Shown: one piece after another, positions 45,966 to 61,319 of the stretch
Layout: each line of letters starts with the position of its first letter
Numbering within the stretch: the first letter of the stretch is position 1
Assembly (NCBI RefSeq): GCF_020497125.1
Contig: NC_059077.1
Span: 27,727,340-27,791,339, forward strand
DNA: 64,000 nt
Source of the DNA: Mauremys mutica
Lineage: Eukaryota > Chordata > Testudines > Geoemydidae
Reading direction: 5' to 3'
The notes under the pieces: generated by a model
Databases searched by the model: none
What the model saw: only the letters and a program-made list of their open reading frames with translations
What the model was told of the DNA's origin: nothing
Made by a program: the position numbers and the translations under genes

Positions 45966-46003
<38 letters not shown>
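45955..46003 (+). repeat. C run followed by AC microsatellite
   Basis: Eleven C followed by A(AC)n of about 18 units. Simple repeat. Confidence 0.97.
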
Positions 46004-46004
<1 letters not shown>

Positions 46005-46758
46005 CTACAAGCTTGTAAGGATTCAGGGTTTGTATTTTTTCGGGTGCTGTTTTTCTTTAAATGAGCATTGTAAGCTTCTAAGTACATTAATGGAACTTGT
46101 TTGGGAATCCAGAGGAAAGATTTATTTTAGTGCACTGGTTCAAATTCTCCCGAACACCATGCATTATAGGAACAACACTATCAATCAGAGTTGAGATTAG
46201 GAGGCAAGTTTTTCAAATCAGCTCTGCGCCTTCCCTAAACTAGGAATATTTACAAAAGTTGGGGTAGGAAGAGGCTTACTGTTGCTTTCCTTCTCCTTTG
46301 TGCCAGTATAACTGCTACAAAAAGTGCACAGGGATGGAATGAATTCTCCCTCCCTCCTGCCACCTTTTCAGCAGTTCAGGCTGAATTGAAAGATAATTTG
46401 GGAAGTCACGGACACTGTACGCATATTGTAAAGATGCCCTGCATTTTTTGCTCCCTCTGAGGTTCATGGTGGCTTGCACCTACCCAAAGAGGCTTTCTAA
46501 GAACACCCACATGGTGCAGAGCAGAATCCTGTGCCAGTCATAGGAATAAAGACTACTCCAGAGGGCTCCAATGGAAAGACCTGGGGTATAGGGGTTATTA
46601 AGCAAATGAAGGAACAGCTCTAATAATTCCCTGTGTGATCAAGAAATGAGGGTTTAACTGAACACACACCACAAGAGGAAACTGAGACCAATTCCTTAGT
46701 CCATGCTCACTGCTAGTCATATGCCTCAGGTTTAAGCACATTGTAAGTAGTTTATCAC

Positions 46759-46901
46759 CATAGGTGCTGGAACTAGGAGCGCTGGGCATGCAGCAGCATC
46801 CCCTGGTTTTGGTTTGAAGTGGTTTCCATTATTTACAGGGTTTACAGTTTAATTTAATGGCTTTCAGCACCCCTCATATAAAAATTGTTCCAGCACCTCT
46901 G
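46759..46901. mobile_element. hAT MITE, 143 bases, with target duplication
   Basis: It starts CATAGGTGCTGGAAC and ends GTTCCAGCACCTCTG, a 15-base inverted repeat with one mismatch. Flanks TTTATCAC and CTTATCAC agree at 7 of 8. The body has GGTTTGAAGTGGTTTCCATT and matches the inverted copy at 2477-2613. Confidence 0.88.
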
Positions 46902-49900
46902 CTTATCACATCAGTCAGCAGGACACTATGAGGATATATTAATCGATATGAGTCTGCCTTTCCTTCATCAACTAGTGATGAGAAACCATATGCTTCACTC
47001 CATAAATTAATAAAAGGGTTACTTCAGAAACTCTTGCACGCAGTTATGAATGCTGTTACTTTGAAGCTGTATCAGCTAAATCACAATGTTCACACTATCT
47101 CCACCTATTGATGCATGTACCCATCAAATAACCAGAGTGACTGATTTAACTACTTAGTAGCATCCGCAGTTCAAGCTGACCTTTTAGGTGACTATCTGGA
47201 AGGATCTTGAACAAACAGCCTAGGATGGGGGAAAGAAATGGGAACTGGGCATTAATGCTGATTAATTTCCAAGAGTCAGATGCTTCCTTCGCCTTCATGG
47301 CGCAGAGTTAAGGAAAACCTCACAAAACCAACCAGACGGAGAGGAGTAGAGTCAGCATGACTCCCCTATCTTCCTAGCCCTACACTTGAAGGACATCCTG
47401 TTTTGGACTCAGCTGGCCTAGTGGGACATGTTGGATGGGACAGGGGAGGGGCAGATATGGGAATCAGTTGCTATTTCCAGCCTCCTTGCTAAGAAAAAGG
47501 GTTAGATCTTGCAGAAAATCGTGAATGAGGGTAACGGTGATTGGACTAACATAACTCCACATGGTGCTATCTCTGCCGGGAGGCTCAGGGCCACAAGGAA
47601 TGGGGCTTGTGGCGCACTCAAAAGGTGAACTTGAAACCTGTGCGGAGAGTTTTCTGCTCTGCCTGTCTATTCAGTGAGCCTCAGTGGTCCTCGTGGATCA
47701 CCAACCTACATTAGCCCTGGAGGTCCCTACGTCCTCCATAAGGCTGTTATCACCACTCGTGTATGTGAAGGATTCAAGTGAGATGCATAGCATGCGTCAA
47801 GAGATTATCTGAGCCGCATACAACAAGGAATAATAAGAAAATATAATCTGCATTACATGTTTTTATAGGATTTGAAAAAAAAAAATCAGTATATCAGCAA
47901 ACCCCAGGGAAGCCCTGAATTACAATTATAAAGAAAAGATCTCCGAGAATCCAGAATGTTTTGTAAAGAAAATAATTATGTGCCTATATAAATAGTGTAA
48001 GTATAACATTGCACATCAATATACTCTGTTCACAAGGGAAACTATGCTTACAGTACCTTAATTCCGAAAAAGAAAATCACGCTTCTTCCAGTATTTTATT
48101 TTCCATTTCTCCAATGGAGCAAAGATTTTACTGGATAGAGCTTGAAGATGAATTGCTCTAGAATATACTTGCTCTGTCATTTTTTTTTCAGTGACTGCAG
48201 GGCCTCAAATGGCACAATTACAGAATTATTGTAATTATATTGCCATCTCTGACAGCTAGATTAGATTTTACTCAGAGAGACTAACTGAAGGAACATTAGC
48301 AAGGAATACAAGGAAGTCATTAATGGTATTTTTGTGGCAGTTGAGTGGGTGAAAGAAATAACGCAGAAGAAGCAAACAGTTAAAGTCCTTGAATGCAATA
48401 ATTGCGTATGTACCTGCTATTAGATATACACATGGCAAAGATTTTTTTAAAAACTATGTCTAAATTGAATTTCTAGATACATATTTAGCCATTAAATAGG
48501 TGGCCTGATTTTCAAAAATGCTAAATACCGTTTCCCATTGAACTTCCACAACAAAACATAGAATTAAAAGACCATGGATATAATTTTCAAAAGAGCCTTT
48601 CAATGGGATTTAGACACTTCTGAAAATGGGATTTAGGCTCCTAAGTAATTTATGAACTTTTGAAAATTTCACCAAATATCTTTTTCCTAAAATTTAGTAT
48701 GCTTAAAAATGACTGTGCTGGGGATGTTAAATATTTATTTTCTATAACAGAGAAGTAATTTAAAATATGACATATGCCTAAGGGAAAGTTAGTCAATGTT
48801 TATGAAGTTATTTTTCCATAAAACTAATTCAAAATGACTGTTGGCACTGAATTAAAACCACAAAGTGAAATTCAAATGAATGCACTGAAAGTGCATCTCA
48901 AGAGCTACAGTACTTGTCTTAAACCAATCTCTTAAAGCTGTGCAGCACTCAAATGCACGCACTCTATGAAGATGTAAATTACTATGATAGGGCTAGAGAG
49001 TGTCAAGTTAAGCTTTCCATTTAGCTGTACATGGCCCCACCAAAATGTAGTGCATGTTGTGCAGTGATTATTAAATATTAATTCCAAGAACTGCATACAT
49101 AACATCCATGCTCACCCAGTGATTATGGCTCCACAGTTAAGGTTGCAAGTGCCATTCCATTTTAGAACTAACCCAGGGATCAAGGATTTTTTGACTTATC
49201 TTCTGGTCTTTGAAATAGGCAGTGAATATTTTTAGTCTGAAAAAGCTGCTCATTGTAGGAAGCTGTGCAAGTCAGATTTCTCATTTCCCCCAATAAAAAA
49301 GGTCTAGGAGAGCACCCATAACTATCCCGATTATGAGCCCTATACTCCCCCTACGCTATGAGGTGTGGAGAGGAGCAAATCAAAATAAAATAGGACAGAA
49401 AAGCCTCACATGCAATGGAAGGAGAAATGGAGCTAACACAACATCCTCTACTCTTCCTTTCGCCCTACAGTAGCCACTTTATGGCAGTAATTATGTGCTA
49501 CAAGGGGTCTGCAGGATTTCCAGGTGTGTATTTGTCGGGAGTGAGGCAGGTGGAACTAGAAAGCTGATCTATATTACATGCTTCACTTAGAAAGCAGATG
49601 TCTGCAAGTAAGTTAATGCCATTGCTTATCATTTAAATAATGTTATCACTTGGAAGCTGTAGAACTCAGATAAGCATGAGAATCCAGGTAACTGCAGGTT
49701 CCCCAGTCTTGAGTTAACAGATCTACTCCCACCATATTTTCAACTACATGCCTAATTTGTTTCCATGCAATCTGGGGTAGCTGCTCAAAATGCACTTGGA
49801 ATTAGCAGCACAGCTCCCATGAACATTCAGAGATGTACAAATCCAATAAACTTAATTAGCCTGAATATTTTCTGTTTATATGGCACTTAGTTGCTTAATT

Positions 49901-50035
49901 TGCAGCAGTAGGTAATCATTCCATTACCTACAATAATGATGAAAAAAGAAGTATGCTTCTCATAGAACGTCTTGCATCTTAATGTATAATTTGGAAGCAA
50001 GAAATAAATGTGCAATGTTTGATATTCACAGATGG

Positions 50036-50143
50036 TGGTGGTGAAGATCGGTATAACTATATCACTCAGAAGTGTGGATTTTTCACACCCCTGAGCGATG
50101 TAGCTATGCCAACATAGGTCCGTATTTTAGACCTGGCCTAAGT
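50036..50143. mobile_element. Truncated MITE related to 14432-14683
   Basis: It holds GGTATAACTATATCACTCAG, GGATTTTTCACACCCCTGAG and CTATGCCAACATAGGTCC, and ends TTTTAGACCTGGCCTA. That end is like the TAGGCC..TACAC terminal repeat of the 14432 element. The other terminus is missing or diverged. Confidence 0.5.
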
Positions 50144-50932
50144 AACTGTATTATGACTTTTCTTGTATGCTGGTAGTGGTTTGGACACTGACTGAAAATG
50201 AAGTCAGTTCCTGCTCTGAAGGCTTACAATCTAAGCTCCTCATCCTACAAAGATCTGAGCAGTCCTGGTAAAGGCAGTGAGACTACATACATGCTTAAAA
50301 GTGAAGCATGTGCATAAGTCATTTCACGGTCAGGACCTAAGAGACAAACATGGAGAAACTACAACATACTGGGAAAGCCAAAGGAGGGATTTTCCCTTTA
50401 TATTAATTTTTTTCTATTGTTTACTATTAGTGTATCAGCTCACTCAAGGACTCATCCAAAGCCCACTGAAATAAATCGGAGTCTCTCCACTGACTTGAGT
50501 TAGCTTTGGGTCAGGTGCAAACGCAACAGCTATGTTGTTTTTCTAATGCACTGAAGACCGGATTTTCAACTGGTCTCAAAAAAGGATCCTCACTGAAAGC
50601 TGTTCACAAATGTCATTTAAGACTGGGTGAAAAATTACCACTTAATGTATAGCATTATTCCTAATGTCCTAGGTTATACTGACCTCTACAGATAGCAAAT
50701 TAAAATAAAATGTTATTAAATTGGAACTGGCCTTCTTCCTAGCTTCCCTGCAAAGTTAATCTTTGGTAAGGGTCAGTATTTTTGTACTCTGGTTTTCTTT
50801 TCATTAGATGGATTTCATTATTAACCCTTTCATCCTGTCATTCCTGAGGCTGCTCCAAGTTAGATCTGGGATTCGATGTACAGCATTAAAATTTTAGGCT
50901 GATATTTCTAAAATTCCAAGCCAATTTTTTCC

Positions 50933-51101
50933 AAGCGTGACTCATTTTTAGGTGCCTTAGCTGTTGAGTGCCCAACTTGAGACCCCATAGACAGGCCTGA
51001 TTTTCAAAATGTGCACTCAGCTTTCTGAAAATCAGGCTCCTTTCAGGTGCCTCAAGTTGAGAACCTAAAAATGGAGGCATCCAAAATCATTAGTCACTTT
51101 T
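50933..51101. mobile_element. Fold-back repeat with about 80-base arms
   Basis: The left arm reads AAGCGTGACTCATTTTTAGG, CCCAACTTGAGA and CCTGATTTTCAAAATG. The inverted right arm gives AAAGTGACTAATGATTTTGG, CTCAACTTGAGG and CCTGATTTTCAGAAAG. The loop is about 9 bases (TGCACTCAG). It belongs to an old sauropsid family, with decayed pieces near 48500-48660 and 53700-53755. Confidence 0.65.
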
Positions 51102-53288
51102 GAAAACTTCAATCCAAATGTTTCAGATTAAAATCAATTTTTAAAAAATGACACTGACTTTTGATATTGCTCTGATTTTTATTACAACCCCAAGTCTTGT
51201 CAGCAACATCAACGTACTAGGTTTGTATCTTCGCCTGCTTTTGTGGAGGGGGAGTCCAGAGAATAAAAGGTTCTTTCTGCCTTTTCCCTTTCCCTACCAC
51301 GTACACCTGCACAAGATAGCTTGGAATTGCCTACAGCTTGTGAAGCACTTTGTGATCTTTGGGAGTGAAAGGAGCTATAAGCACAATTGAAAATGAATAG
51401 CTATCGTGAATGTTTTTGTGTGTGTTAATGTGTTCATTTACACGAGCCTTGCCCTCCTAATCCAAACCCCTAACTGAACAGCTACCACAACATCCGACTT
51501 TGATTATGGCAGAAGAATATGCAGAGATAGAGTTAATTCTTTTTGTCATGAGTTGTAATTGTTTAAAGTTGACTATAGGGAAGACAGCTGCACATACAGA
51601 TATCTTTGATGGTTAGAACACCTAGTGTTCTATCTCCAGAACTTGTGTGGTGCTACACAAAAGGAGACACACCACTTTTTAAATGCATTGCATCTAATTA
51701 TTTGCATGTTTACTTAAAGTACCAGTTGATAAGGTGTACAACTGGGACACAGTATTCTGCATATTTATTAGCCATATTCTGTTGTTCTTATGTAATACAG
51801 ATCTTCCAAAAAGGTATTTTATTAAATCAGAACCATTATGTATGACAGAGCATATTCCCTTCACAGTAGTGATGGTAATACAGCAGGCAAAAGTTTGGAG
51901 GAATTTTTTTTCTATTGAAATGGAACCGACAAAAAGTTTTACAAAATTTACTCCTTGAGATTCATGAACCTTTAGCCACAGGGCATCTCTGTCACTGGTT
52001 CAATGGTTTATTTGCTGTTACACTATATAGGCAGCACCAGTATTTATTATATTAATATTAATGAATCCCTTGAAGGCATAATTCATCACTTTTAATCTTT
52101 TTTTCTCTCCTCTCTTAAAACTTGATGTTTAATGGCTTGGGGCTATTTTAGCAATGCAAAAGCATCATTAGTCAAAGAAACCACACTGGTAGGCAATATC
52201 AGATCCCCTGCTACTTTTTTGTGAAAGGTGCTATAGCTTACTCCAAAAATAGGGAACTGAGAAAAAGAGAGAATTAGAGATACTGCAGAAATGTAATGTG
52301 TCATTATTTTTAAACATTCTACCGTGGTCTTTAATAAAAAAGTCAATATTTACCAACTATTATCACAGTATGATAGCACAAATAGCATAGTGTTGCAACT
52401 ATTGGTAAATGTCAACTTTTAACTGAAACCACTGTATATCTCCATCATCTTCAAGATGAGGTATTTTGTGTAGCAAGTCTCACCCTCATGAAAATTCCCA
52501 TGGGTGAAGGAACTGAGAGTGGGACTCACTTCTGTTCACCTCTAAGATACATTTTAGAACAACCCTGATTGACAATGGTATGTGTAAAATAAATTGGTGG
52601 CCATGGTCTAGTGCCTTTAGACAGCCTTGCACATCACCAAAACAATTTGCAGTGTGGTTTACAGTCAATAGAGGGAGACTGAACTAACATCTGACCTCTA
52701 AAGGTGGTCCCATCTAGTCAGGGTTGGTGTTCACTGATGGAACAACATAGTGAAGCTTTCTCTGCCAAATGCCACTGATAGAGGTGCATTGGGCAGTCAT
52801 GTTGTCTTGAGCCCAGCACTGATCATGGACTTGAAAGGAGCAACCAACATCAGCACTTTTACAGTGTTATGGTACTTCTCACACAAGTTGCAACAGGAGG
52901 TGTTGGCATGTGTATATCTCTCCCTATCTCCCTACCCTTGGGCTCTACTATCAAGCACAGATCAGGTATGTATAGGGGCCAGCAATGAAGGTAAGGTGGC
53001 CTGGAGCTTATATGCCATAGGGATGGGAAGGAGAAGAAGCAGTGTAGGGATAGGATAAGAGCAACCATGATTCTATTAGAACGGGAGAAAATTTCAACTC
53101 CTCGGTTCTCTCTCAATCCCTTTCTTTTCTGTAGCTAGGAGAGGGGCAGGCACAGACATCTGCACCCACAGAGACATAACACCCATCATGGATCCCTCTT
53201 TTCCAGGTTGTAGGAAATGGAACACACACAGTTTTTGCAGCAACATACTCCTAGACTGATAGGTACAGTGGATGAGAAAGAGTCAGGG

Positions 53289-53291
<3 letters not shown>

Positions 53292-53320
<29 letters not shown>
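53292..53320 (+). repeat. AG microsatellite
   Basis: (AG)n of about 14 units. Simple repeat. Confidence 0.97.
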
Positions 53321-53325
<5 letters not shown>

Positions 53326-56300
53326 TGCTGGGTTGTTGGAGGAGATGGACAGAGTGCCATGCGGTGCTGGGCAGTGGAAGAGACAGATGATTTCTGGAGG
53401 GGAGACAGAGACAGGCCAAAAAAGGATTAAGAAGAAGGAATGAGATTCAAGCATTGGAAAAGAAAGGGGAGGGATAGGGGGAAAAATATACTGGGCACAA
53501 GAAGATTAAGAGTGAGGAAAACAGACACTGAAATAGACAATTGAAAAAGATACACTGGCACAGGTAAAAACATTATGGAGACAAAGTGAAAGGAGACATA
53601 CTTCAGTCATTTCTTTATTATTATTTTAACAGAAAATATAATCACAAAAGGTTAACATTTGTGATTGGTGATCTGCCCACCTTCTACTGAGAGGGTAATG
53701 AGTTTCAGTGAAATTTAAGCCCTCAGTGATCTAGGCACTTTTGAAAATGTTACCCTGAGCTCCTTAGAGGGAGAGACATTTCCATTTGTGGAATACAAAA
53801 GAAAAAAAAACAATTAAACAAAGTGAACAAAGAGGGGATTGTGTCCCAGAGTAAGCTTTAAAGAAAGGTAGGTGCCCACCTGTGCCTGGCTTCCTCCCAG
53901 ATTAATGGAATTCTGAGGCTTGTGTTCGGGGCAAATAGAGTTGTAAGCTTGCCACCAAGGAAGTGATATAAAGGCAATACATTTTTGTCAGTGAGAAGCA
54001 AGTACTGGGAAGGTTGCAGTGACCAGGGTCTGAGCAAAGACCTCAGGGAAGGTCCCACCTCTGAGGTGCTAGGAAAGGAGCCTGGGATAGTGTAAGCTGA
54101 AAAAGCTTGAGGAAGGGCTGAGGTGGAACCTTAAGAGGCAAGCAAATATAGTCAGTGGCCCTGAGGGGAGAATGAAATGAATGTTTGCATGCAAAGGATA
54201 TAAACCTTCATGCTTTATGGAGTCAGCCTGTCATCAAGAACCTGTGGTTAGGAACAAGCTCCCGTCCTTCCCATGAGCAGACCAGGACCCTGAGTCTTGC
54301 ATTTTGTAGTGTGCTTAGAATGACATACTGCTCTTCTTTCCCCAAAACTTTCATGGGAGCCCCACCTCCACTAAAAGTTAATGAAGAAGGGAAGGAGGAG
54401 AGGGCTACAATTATTTTAATAATCCTTCCCAGCTGACTTCCTCATTATGAATGTATGCAAATACATGTATAAGCACTAGTGCTTGGGTGATATCAACCTA
54501 TTTAGGGAGAGCAAGAATAGTTTCACTATGTTACTTATTCAAAACTTGAAGGCTTAGGATTATTACTTGCCTCCAACTGATGGAAATACCGCCAAACAGA
54601 GACTTATGGCATATAAAAATGATGAAACTATGAAAATAGAAAGTTAAGTGAAAAATGATGCAATAAAATGTAAGTTCCCTTGATTGTTAGCTTCATGCAA
54701 TAAAAATGTATCTGTATATTATCCAACATAAATCTTGCAACAAAAAAGGACTTATAGAGCTCAGTGAAGTCACCTAATAATGACGACATATTGTCTTATT
54801 TAAAACAGAAGGTAGAATAGGACTGAGAAACAATTAAATGCCTACTTTTTGTTTAACTTCTTCAGTCATAGCTACTACTGCAATATTTGATAGTGTAATT
54901 GAACAATGCCTGTTTTTCAGAGGGGATGTACCCATTTTTTACATGCGTTAACCAGAACTTTGTACAGCAGGGAGCAGTTTATCTTTATTTATTTTTCCAT
55001 TTATAAAATGTTCCTCTTTTCAACTCCAAGACATATTTACTATAAAATAATAACGCAAACAAACAACACCTTCTAAACAACCACTTCAAACTCCTTTCTA
55101 GCAATCCTCTCAGAGAAATCTTGAGTAAACAAAAGTCTTGCCGTGCGTATGAGCATTAAACTCAGCCTTTTTTGGTCCAAAGGACTGGGGAAGAAGTGAA
55201 TTCCAGAGAGTGAGGGGACCTCTAACTTGAAGGACATGCCCACAATCCACAGATATGTTAGTATACTGACTGTCCACTTGAATAAAGAACATTAGTCTAA
55301 GATAGACTAATGCTTAGACTTAATTTGGCTAAAGACTCAAACCCTAAAGATGTCCAGATTAAAATCAAAACCCTTAAATTGCACCTGCAGCAAAAGCACT
55401 ATAGCCGGAGACATTGTTGGTCTCCTTGTACCATTACAAGACTAGTGTAAGTGAGCAAAGAGAAAATAATCCTTCCTATGTGGCAATTGTTTGAGTGATC
55501 AAATCCAAATATGCTTTAGAGCATTGAGAAATGTTTGGACAGACTTCTGCTGACAGACTAGATGTTGATACAGACTTTTAGCACAATAATAAAAATAATA
55601 ATAATACCACCACTGAGGTGGCACACACTAGTAAAAATGTTTGAAATATGACCCTTCATCAGGATTTGCAAGTGCAGACCTCTGAACTCATGGAGTTCTA
55701 ATGTGACTCTGCACAATGTCACAGAATGGCATTGGAATCTAATGTAGGATTAAAGACTTCATTTGAACGCCAACTGAAACTGTAGTTTGAAGTGGAAACA
55801 CTGCACATATGTTGCTATCATTTCTATATACTACACTTTTAGTGCATTTCCCATTCAAATATATATGAGCCATGCAATCTCCCATTCGAGGACTGTTTTT
55901 TCTTAACAATTACACTTAAAACAAACAAACAAACAAAACCTTCAAAAATTAAGTTGAGCATGTCTCTCCCAAGACAAGAAAAATCCCTAGTGTGTGTAAC
56001 AAACATTTTTTCAGTAATCTCCATTGAAGAAAATTATTTTAATAAGAAATATAAGTTAGGTTTAAACCCCAGAAATTTAGAATGAAAAATGTTTACATGT
56101 GTGTCATTTAAACACATTTTGTGATCCAGAATGCAACGATTCAAAATCATTTTTGCAAACCAGTAGGTAAATAATTAGTTCATTCTGCATTATGTAATGA
56201 ATAGTCGCATCCTCTACAAAACAAAGAAGGTGAGGTCTTCTGACAGAACTGTATTAATTCAATATGAAGAGAAAATAAAAGTGGTTCATACGATGACATA

Positions 56301-58162
56301 AAGGGAAAGATATCTTACTGTAAATGCAAGTCTCCTAAGGACTGTGTATCAGACTGATAATCATTCGCCCAGCTAACTGGTATAAGATTTAGATACTAAA
56401 TTTATTTTAAAAGGAAATCTGAACTCTCTAAAACATAGCTGTAATAAATAAATCACCCATACTCTAATTTTAACTACATTGGGCTTCAGTCCATTAACCC
56501 CTTGACTCTTCTTATAAACATATTTGGTGACCTCATATTAATCTCATCTTGGTGCAGATCATAAACCATATCAGGGACTAAAAATATAATTTGATTCTTT
56601 CCCTTTTTTTACAGTATTCTTCTCCTTTCCAAAAGAGGCTGAGTTTATTATTTATTTTGGATTTTTGTAACGCAAGACACATAAAAATAAAATATGTTCC
56701 AAATTAAGTTCAATGGCAAGTTATATAAAGATCTATTACTAATTAGCATCTTAAGAAATGCACAATTGACCTAATGTCAATATTAAGGTCCAAACATGAG
56801 AGGTACTGGCCCAACAGCATACCTGAGCATCCTCCGGGTTCCCTAAAATAGGTTAAGGATAAAAGACGCCCAACCACCAGTGAAATATCACAAGTTACAA
56901 GTTCACAGAGAGGGGATATTAATTCTTAACTCCATTTTTTCACAATAATCAAAGGGTTTTCTGCCTGCAAAAATTTCATCATGCCCTGAAAGCTATTCTT
57001 TTTATCCATATGGTATCACTGGAAATCAAACTCATGCTTCCCCCTCATGGATTAGAATTTCATCATTTTAGCTGTGAAAATCCATAGCTCTTATTGACAA
57101 TGGCATCAAATTCAAGAAAAAAAAAAGTGTGTGAATAAGTAACCATAAATGAAGGCAAAATTGGTAGTTGTGCCCATCTTTGCTCAAGGGGTTTTACCAA
57201 TGAGTTCTGAAACCATCTAACTAGTAACATTAGTCCCTCACATGACAGGTGAATAACTATTAGAAAAAGACAAATGAGTTTAAAATAATCACAGGACAAT
57301 CACTAGAATGTAATATTTTGGCTTCACTTATATGCAGTCAGAAGCAGTAACCTTAATATATACTGCTGTAAACCTCCTTATGCTCCTCATAGCCCCTTCC
57401 CAAAACATGTCCAACTTTCTTATTTTTTTCAGCCAGGAACATCTTAGAATCTCCAGTTTCCCTACAAGAGGAATCTGCTTTGACTATTGGTTGTAGGGTT
57501 GTCTTCTTTCCTACCAACTTCAAGCCCTATATCATCTCTCTTTAGTTTGACATTCTTAGCTCCCTACTGGTATTGATGTTGTGTTAAGAGCTACTAAAAA
57601 CGTATGCAACAAATCTCTAAACTGCAGGAAACTCAGAGAAGTTTGAAAATGGGAACCCTAACAGCTCAGAAACTAGGAGGCAAATAAAAAGACCCCAAAA
57701 ATCTCATTCTTTTCAATACAAACTCAAGTTTGGAGGCCTGACTCAGGATTTTTGAATGCTTGGAGCTGGTGATGTTGAAGGAAAACAGTATCGACCTTAA
57801 AGCTGTATGCATTCTCTCCTTTTCTCTGCCTCACAGACCAGTTTTTAACTAAATTCTTTCCTTTGTGCCTGTCTTCTTGCCACAGATTTAAAGAAACAGA
57901 ACACATCTTTACATTGAAAGCCTCCATGAACTCAAGATGTTGAACAAAAATTGTATGTCTGGTGCAATGGTTCCACTATTAAATGTCTCCAAAGCTCCTT
58001 AAATCTCCAGTTTTTGAACACTTATTAAAAATAACCAACCAACCAAAGTTAGGCACCTGCGACTGTTCATTTAAAATCTATTCTCCCTTGTCTCAAACTC
58101 TCCCTCTCTGCTATCAGTTTAGAAACTGCAGTTTCGAAACACAGTTGTTATGAAAGAAGCTA

Positions 58163-59022
<860 letters not shown>

Positions 59023-59095
59023 CCTCTAATCATTGCAAATGATTCATCACTAGAGAAATAGGAGGAACCTGGAAGAACGGTGACTGTCTCTTTAC
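59023..59095 (-). CDS. OXCT1: OXCT1 coding exon (exon 12 equivalent); most 5' exon in the window
   Basis: Acceptor CTTTTACAG and donor GTATGT bound 73 bases: two bases (GT) ending a split codon, 23 codons [23 protein letters not shown], and GG starting the next glycine. OXCT1 encodes the mitochondrial matrix CoA transferase that activates acetoacetate with succinyl-CoA, the committing step of ketone-body use outside the liver. Mammalian SCOT is about 520 residues, so the six exons here cover about the last 154. The active-site glutamate, mitochondrial presequence and alpha-like half are encoded upstream of base 64000. No lesion is seen in any of the six exons. Confidence 0.95.
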
Positions 59096-59287
59096 CTGTA
59101 AAAGAAATGGGCTGTTATATTTACAGAATTGGTGTTTAGGAAAATCCAATAGGAAGGGATCTTTGTCATGTCAAACTCCAGACTTTGTCAGTCTTTACTG
59201 GTGTAAGCTTTTTGGAATTATGGGAGCGGGAGGTTACTCTGTAAGAATGGCTTGAGGGAGTTGGTCAGGGGCTGAATTAGGCCATGA

Positions 59288-59462
59288 ATGAGGGAGAGCT
59301 TCTCCCACTGACATAACTACCACTGCTCGTTTAGGTGGTTTTATTATGTTGATGGGAGAGCTCTCCCATTGGCACAGAGTGATTACACGAGCGATCTTAC
59401 AGTGGCATAGCTGTATCCGTACAGCTGTGCCACTGTAAGTGTAGTGTAGACATGGCCTTAGA
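59288..59462. mobile_element. Truncated MITE with inverted motifs
   Basis: It ends GTGTAGACATGGCCTTAG, the terminal form of the 14432-14683 group. It has internal inverted pairs: GAGCTTCTCCCACTGACATA with TGTTGATGGGAGAGCTCTCC, and CTTACAGTGGCATAGCTGTA with TACAGCTGTGCCACTGTAAG. The left terminus is not found. Confidence 0.6.
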
Positions 59463-60131
59463 CTGGCACCTGAGTCATACCGATACCAAATCAATCGGAA
59501 TGTGTCACTGGGTAGTGAGAGTGGCAGGAAGTATTTTATAGGTGATCAGATAATGACCCCATTCAAAAGGTATGGGCAGTGGAATCTCGTGTTACGGTCA
59601 TGAAAACCTCCACTGGACTTAGCTTTTCATTCATTCATTTCATTCTTTTTTTTAGCAGAAAGAAAGTGTCTGGAGAAGACAGAAAATGTTACAAAAAAGA
59701 GGAGGTCAGACTGGGAATTTACTCTAGTGAAAATGTCCTTTCAATGCATGACAGAGTTGGTTCACTCTTGTCTCCAAGGTGCATCTACAAGAAAATAAAT
59801 GTTTGTGGTCCTGTGAGTGGACACACAAAACCTTATCCAGCATCCACGTGACAAATGACATGGAAGACCTGAAGGACCTAGCACTGGACCCCCTTCCTGC
59901 CTCCCAGCACCACTTCTGGTGAGGCACAAGCAGTACTGTGTTTCCTGTCTTACCTAGGAGGTATCTTTAATAGTTAGAGATTGGTTTAAAACCTGAAGCA
60001 TGAGATTTAATATCCCTTGTAAAATTTGTTATAATTAATTATGATAACTATGATACCCATATAAATATCCAATCCCATTTTTCATCTTGCAAGTTCTTTG
60101 CAAGTTCTACCACATTTTTGAAAGAATACTT

Positions 60132-60442
60132 CAGGGGTCGGCAACCTTTCAGAAGTGGTGTGCCGAGTCTTCATTTATTCACTCTAATTTAAGGTTTCGC
60201 GTGCCAGTAATACATTTTAACGTTTTTAGAAGGTCTCTTTCTATAAGTCTATAATATATAACTAAACTATTGTTGTATGTAAAGTAAATAAGGTTTTTAA
60301 AATGTTTAAGAAGCTTCATTTAAAATTAAATTAAAATGCAGAGCCCCCTAGACCAGTGGCCAGGACCTAGGCAGTATGAGTGCCACTGAAAATCAGCTCG
60401 CGTGCTGCCTTCGGCACGCGTGCCAGAGGTTGCCTACCCCTG
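60132..60442. mobile_element. hAT MITE, 311 bases, second copy
   Basis: Same termini and body as 44176-44485. It is flanked by a different perfect 8-base duplication, GAATACTT at 60124-60131 and 60443-60450. This shows two independent insertions rather than segmental duplication. Confidence 0.93.
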
Positions 60443-60556
60443 GAATACTTCAAATATCAGATGATCACTGCCAATTTAGTATAAATTATTATTAAAGAAC
60501 AATTTTTACCCCGTTTAATTTAAAAAAAATATTACATTAATCTCAAGACTCAACTT

Positions 60557-60558
<2 letters not shown>

Positions 60559-60611
<53 letters not shown>
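60559..60611 (+). repeat. AC microsatellite, about 26 units
   Basis: Uninterrupted (AC)n over 53 bases, the longest simple repeat in the window and likely length-polymorphic. Confidence 0.98.
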
Positions 60612-60613
<2 letters not shown>

Positions 60614-61319
60614 TTTTCAAAGGTAGGCACTTTGTGCTATTTGTGTCTTGGAAAATATCCCCCATATAAAAATATTTCCACAGCCAGCTGTTGGTGAAAC
60701 TTTGTTAGGTGCTGAAATAATACAAGAGTAATATTGCAGAGATGGCATTGTTCAAAGTGGGAAAAACAACACGGTGATAACAGAATCAATTAGTTAAGTT
60801 AGGTGGCAAATATTTTTACAAGTCAGTGAGCAGTTGCTGGAGTGTACAGCAAAATTAAATTATAAATTTGATTATATGTCAGTGCTTCATCTCATTTGGC
60901 TATTCAGTTTAGCTGTACTAGCTAACATGATCTGCTAAAGAGGAGATCCATGTTATTATGAAAAGCCCTTTCTAAAATACCAGCTGTATATACCTGATCC
61001 TGCACTAGGATCCACTAGAGTGGGCCTGTGGCCATGCAGAGTCCTGTTAACGCTAATGGGAGTCTATATGGGTGTAGGTCTCTGCACTAGCTGCTCCCAG
61101 TGCAGAAGCAAGGCCTGTGTTTAAACTGAATTGGATTAACTGCAAGTACTTGTATAACTTTAGTTTCACAATACAAATTAAAAAAACAAACAAACCAACC
61201 AACCCTAACAAGCTAGTTTTCCCATTTCAAAGCTGTGTGACCACTTTTTCCTGCCAAAAGATGGGGAGTTGTCTGAAGCTGAAATGGGTGAATTACAGGG
61301 GGAGGGTATCCTAAATTCC

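Noticed and set aside
60559..60611. Regular short repeats that might suggest a CRISPR-type array
   Set aside because: Plain AC dinucleotide repeat without spacers, in a vertebrate intron.
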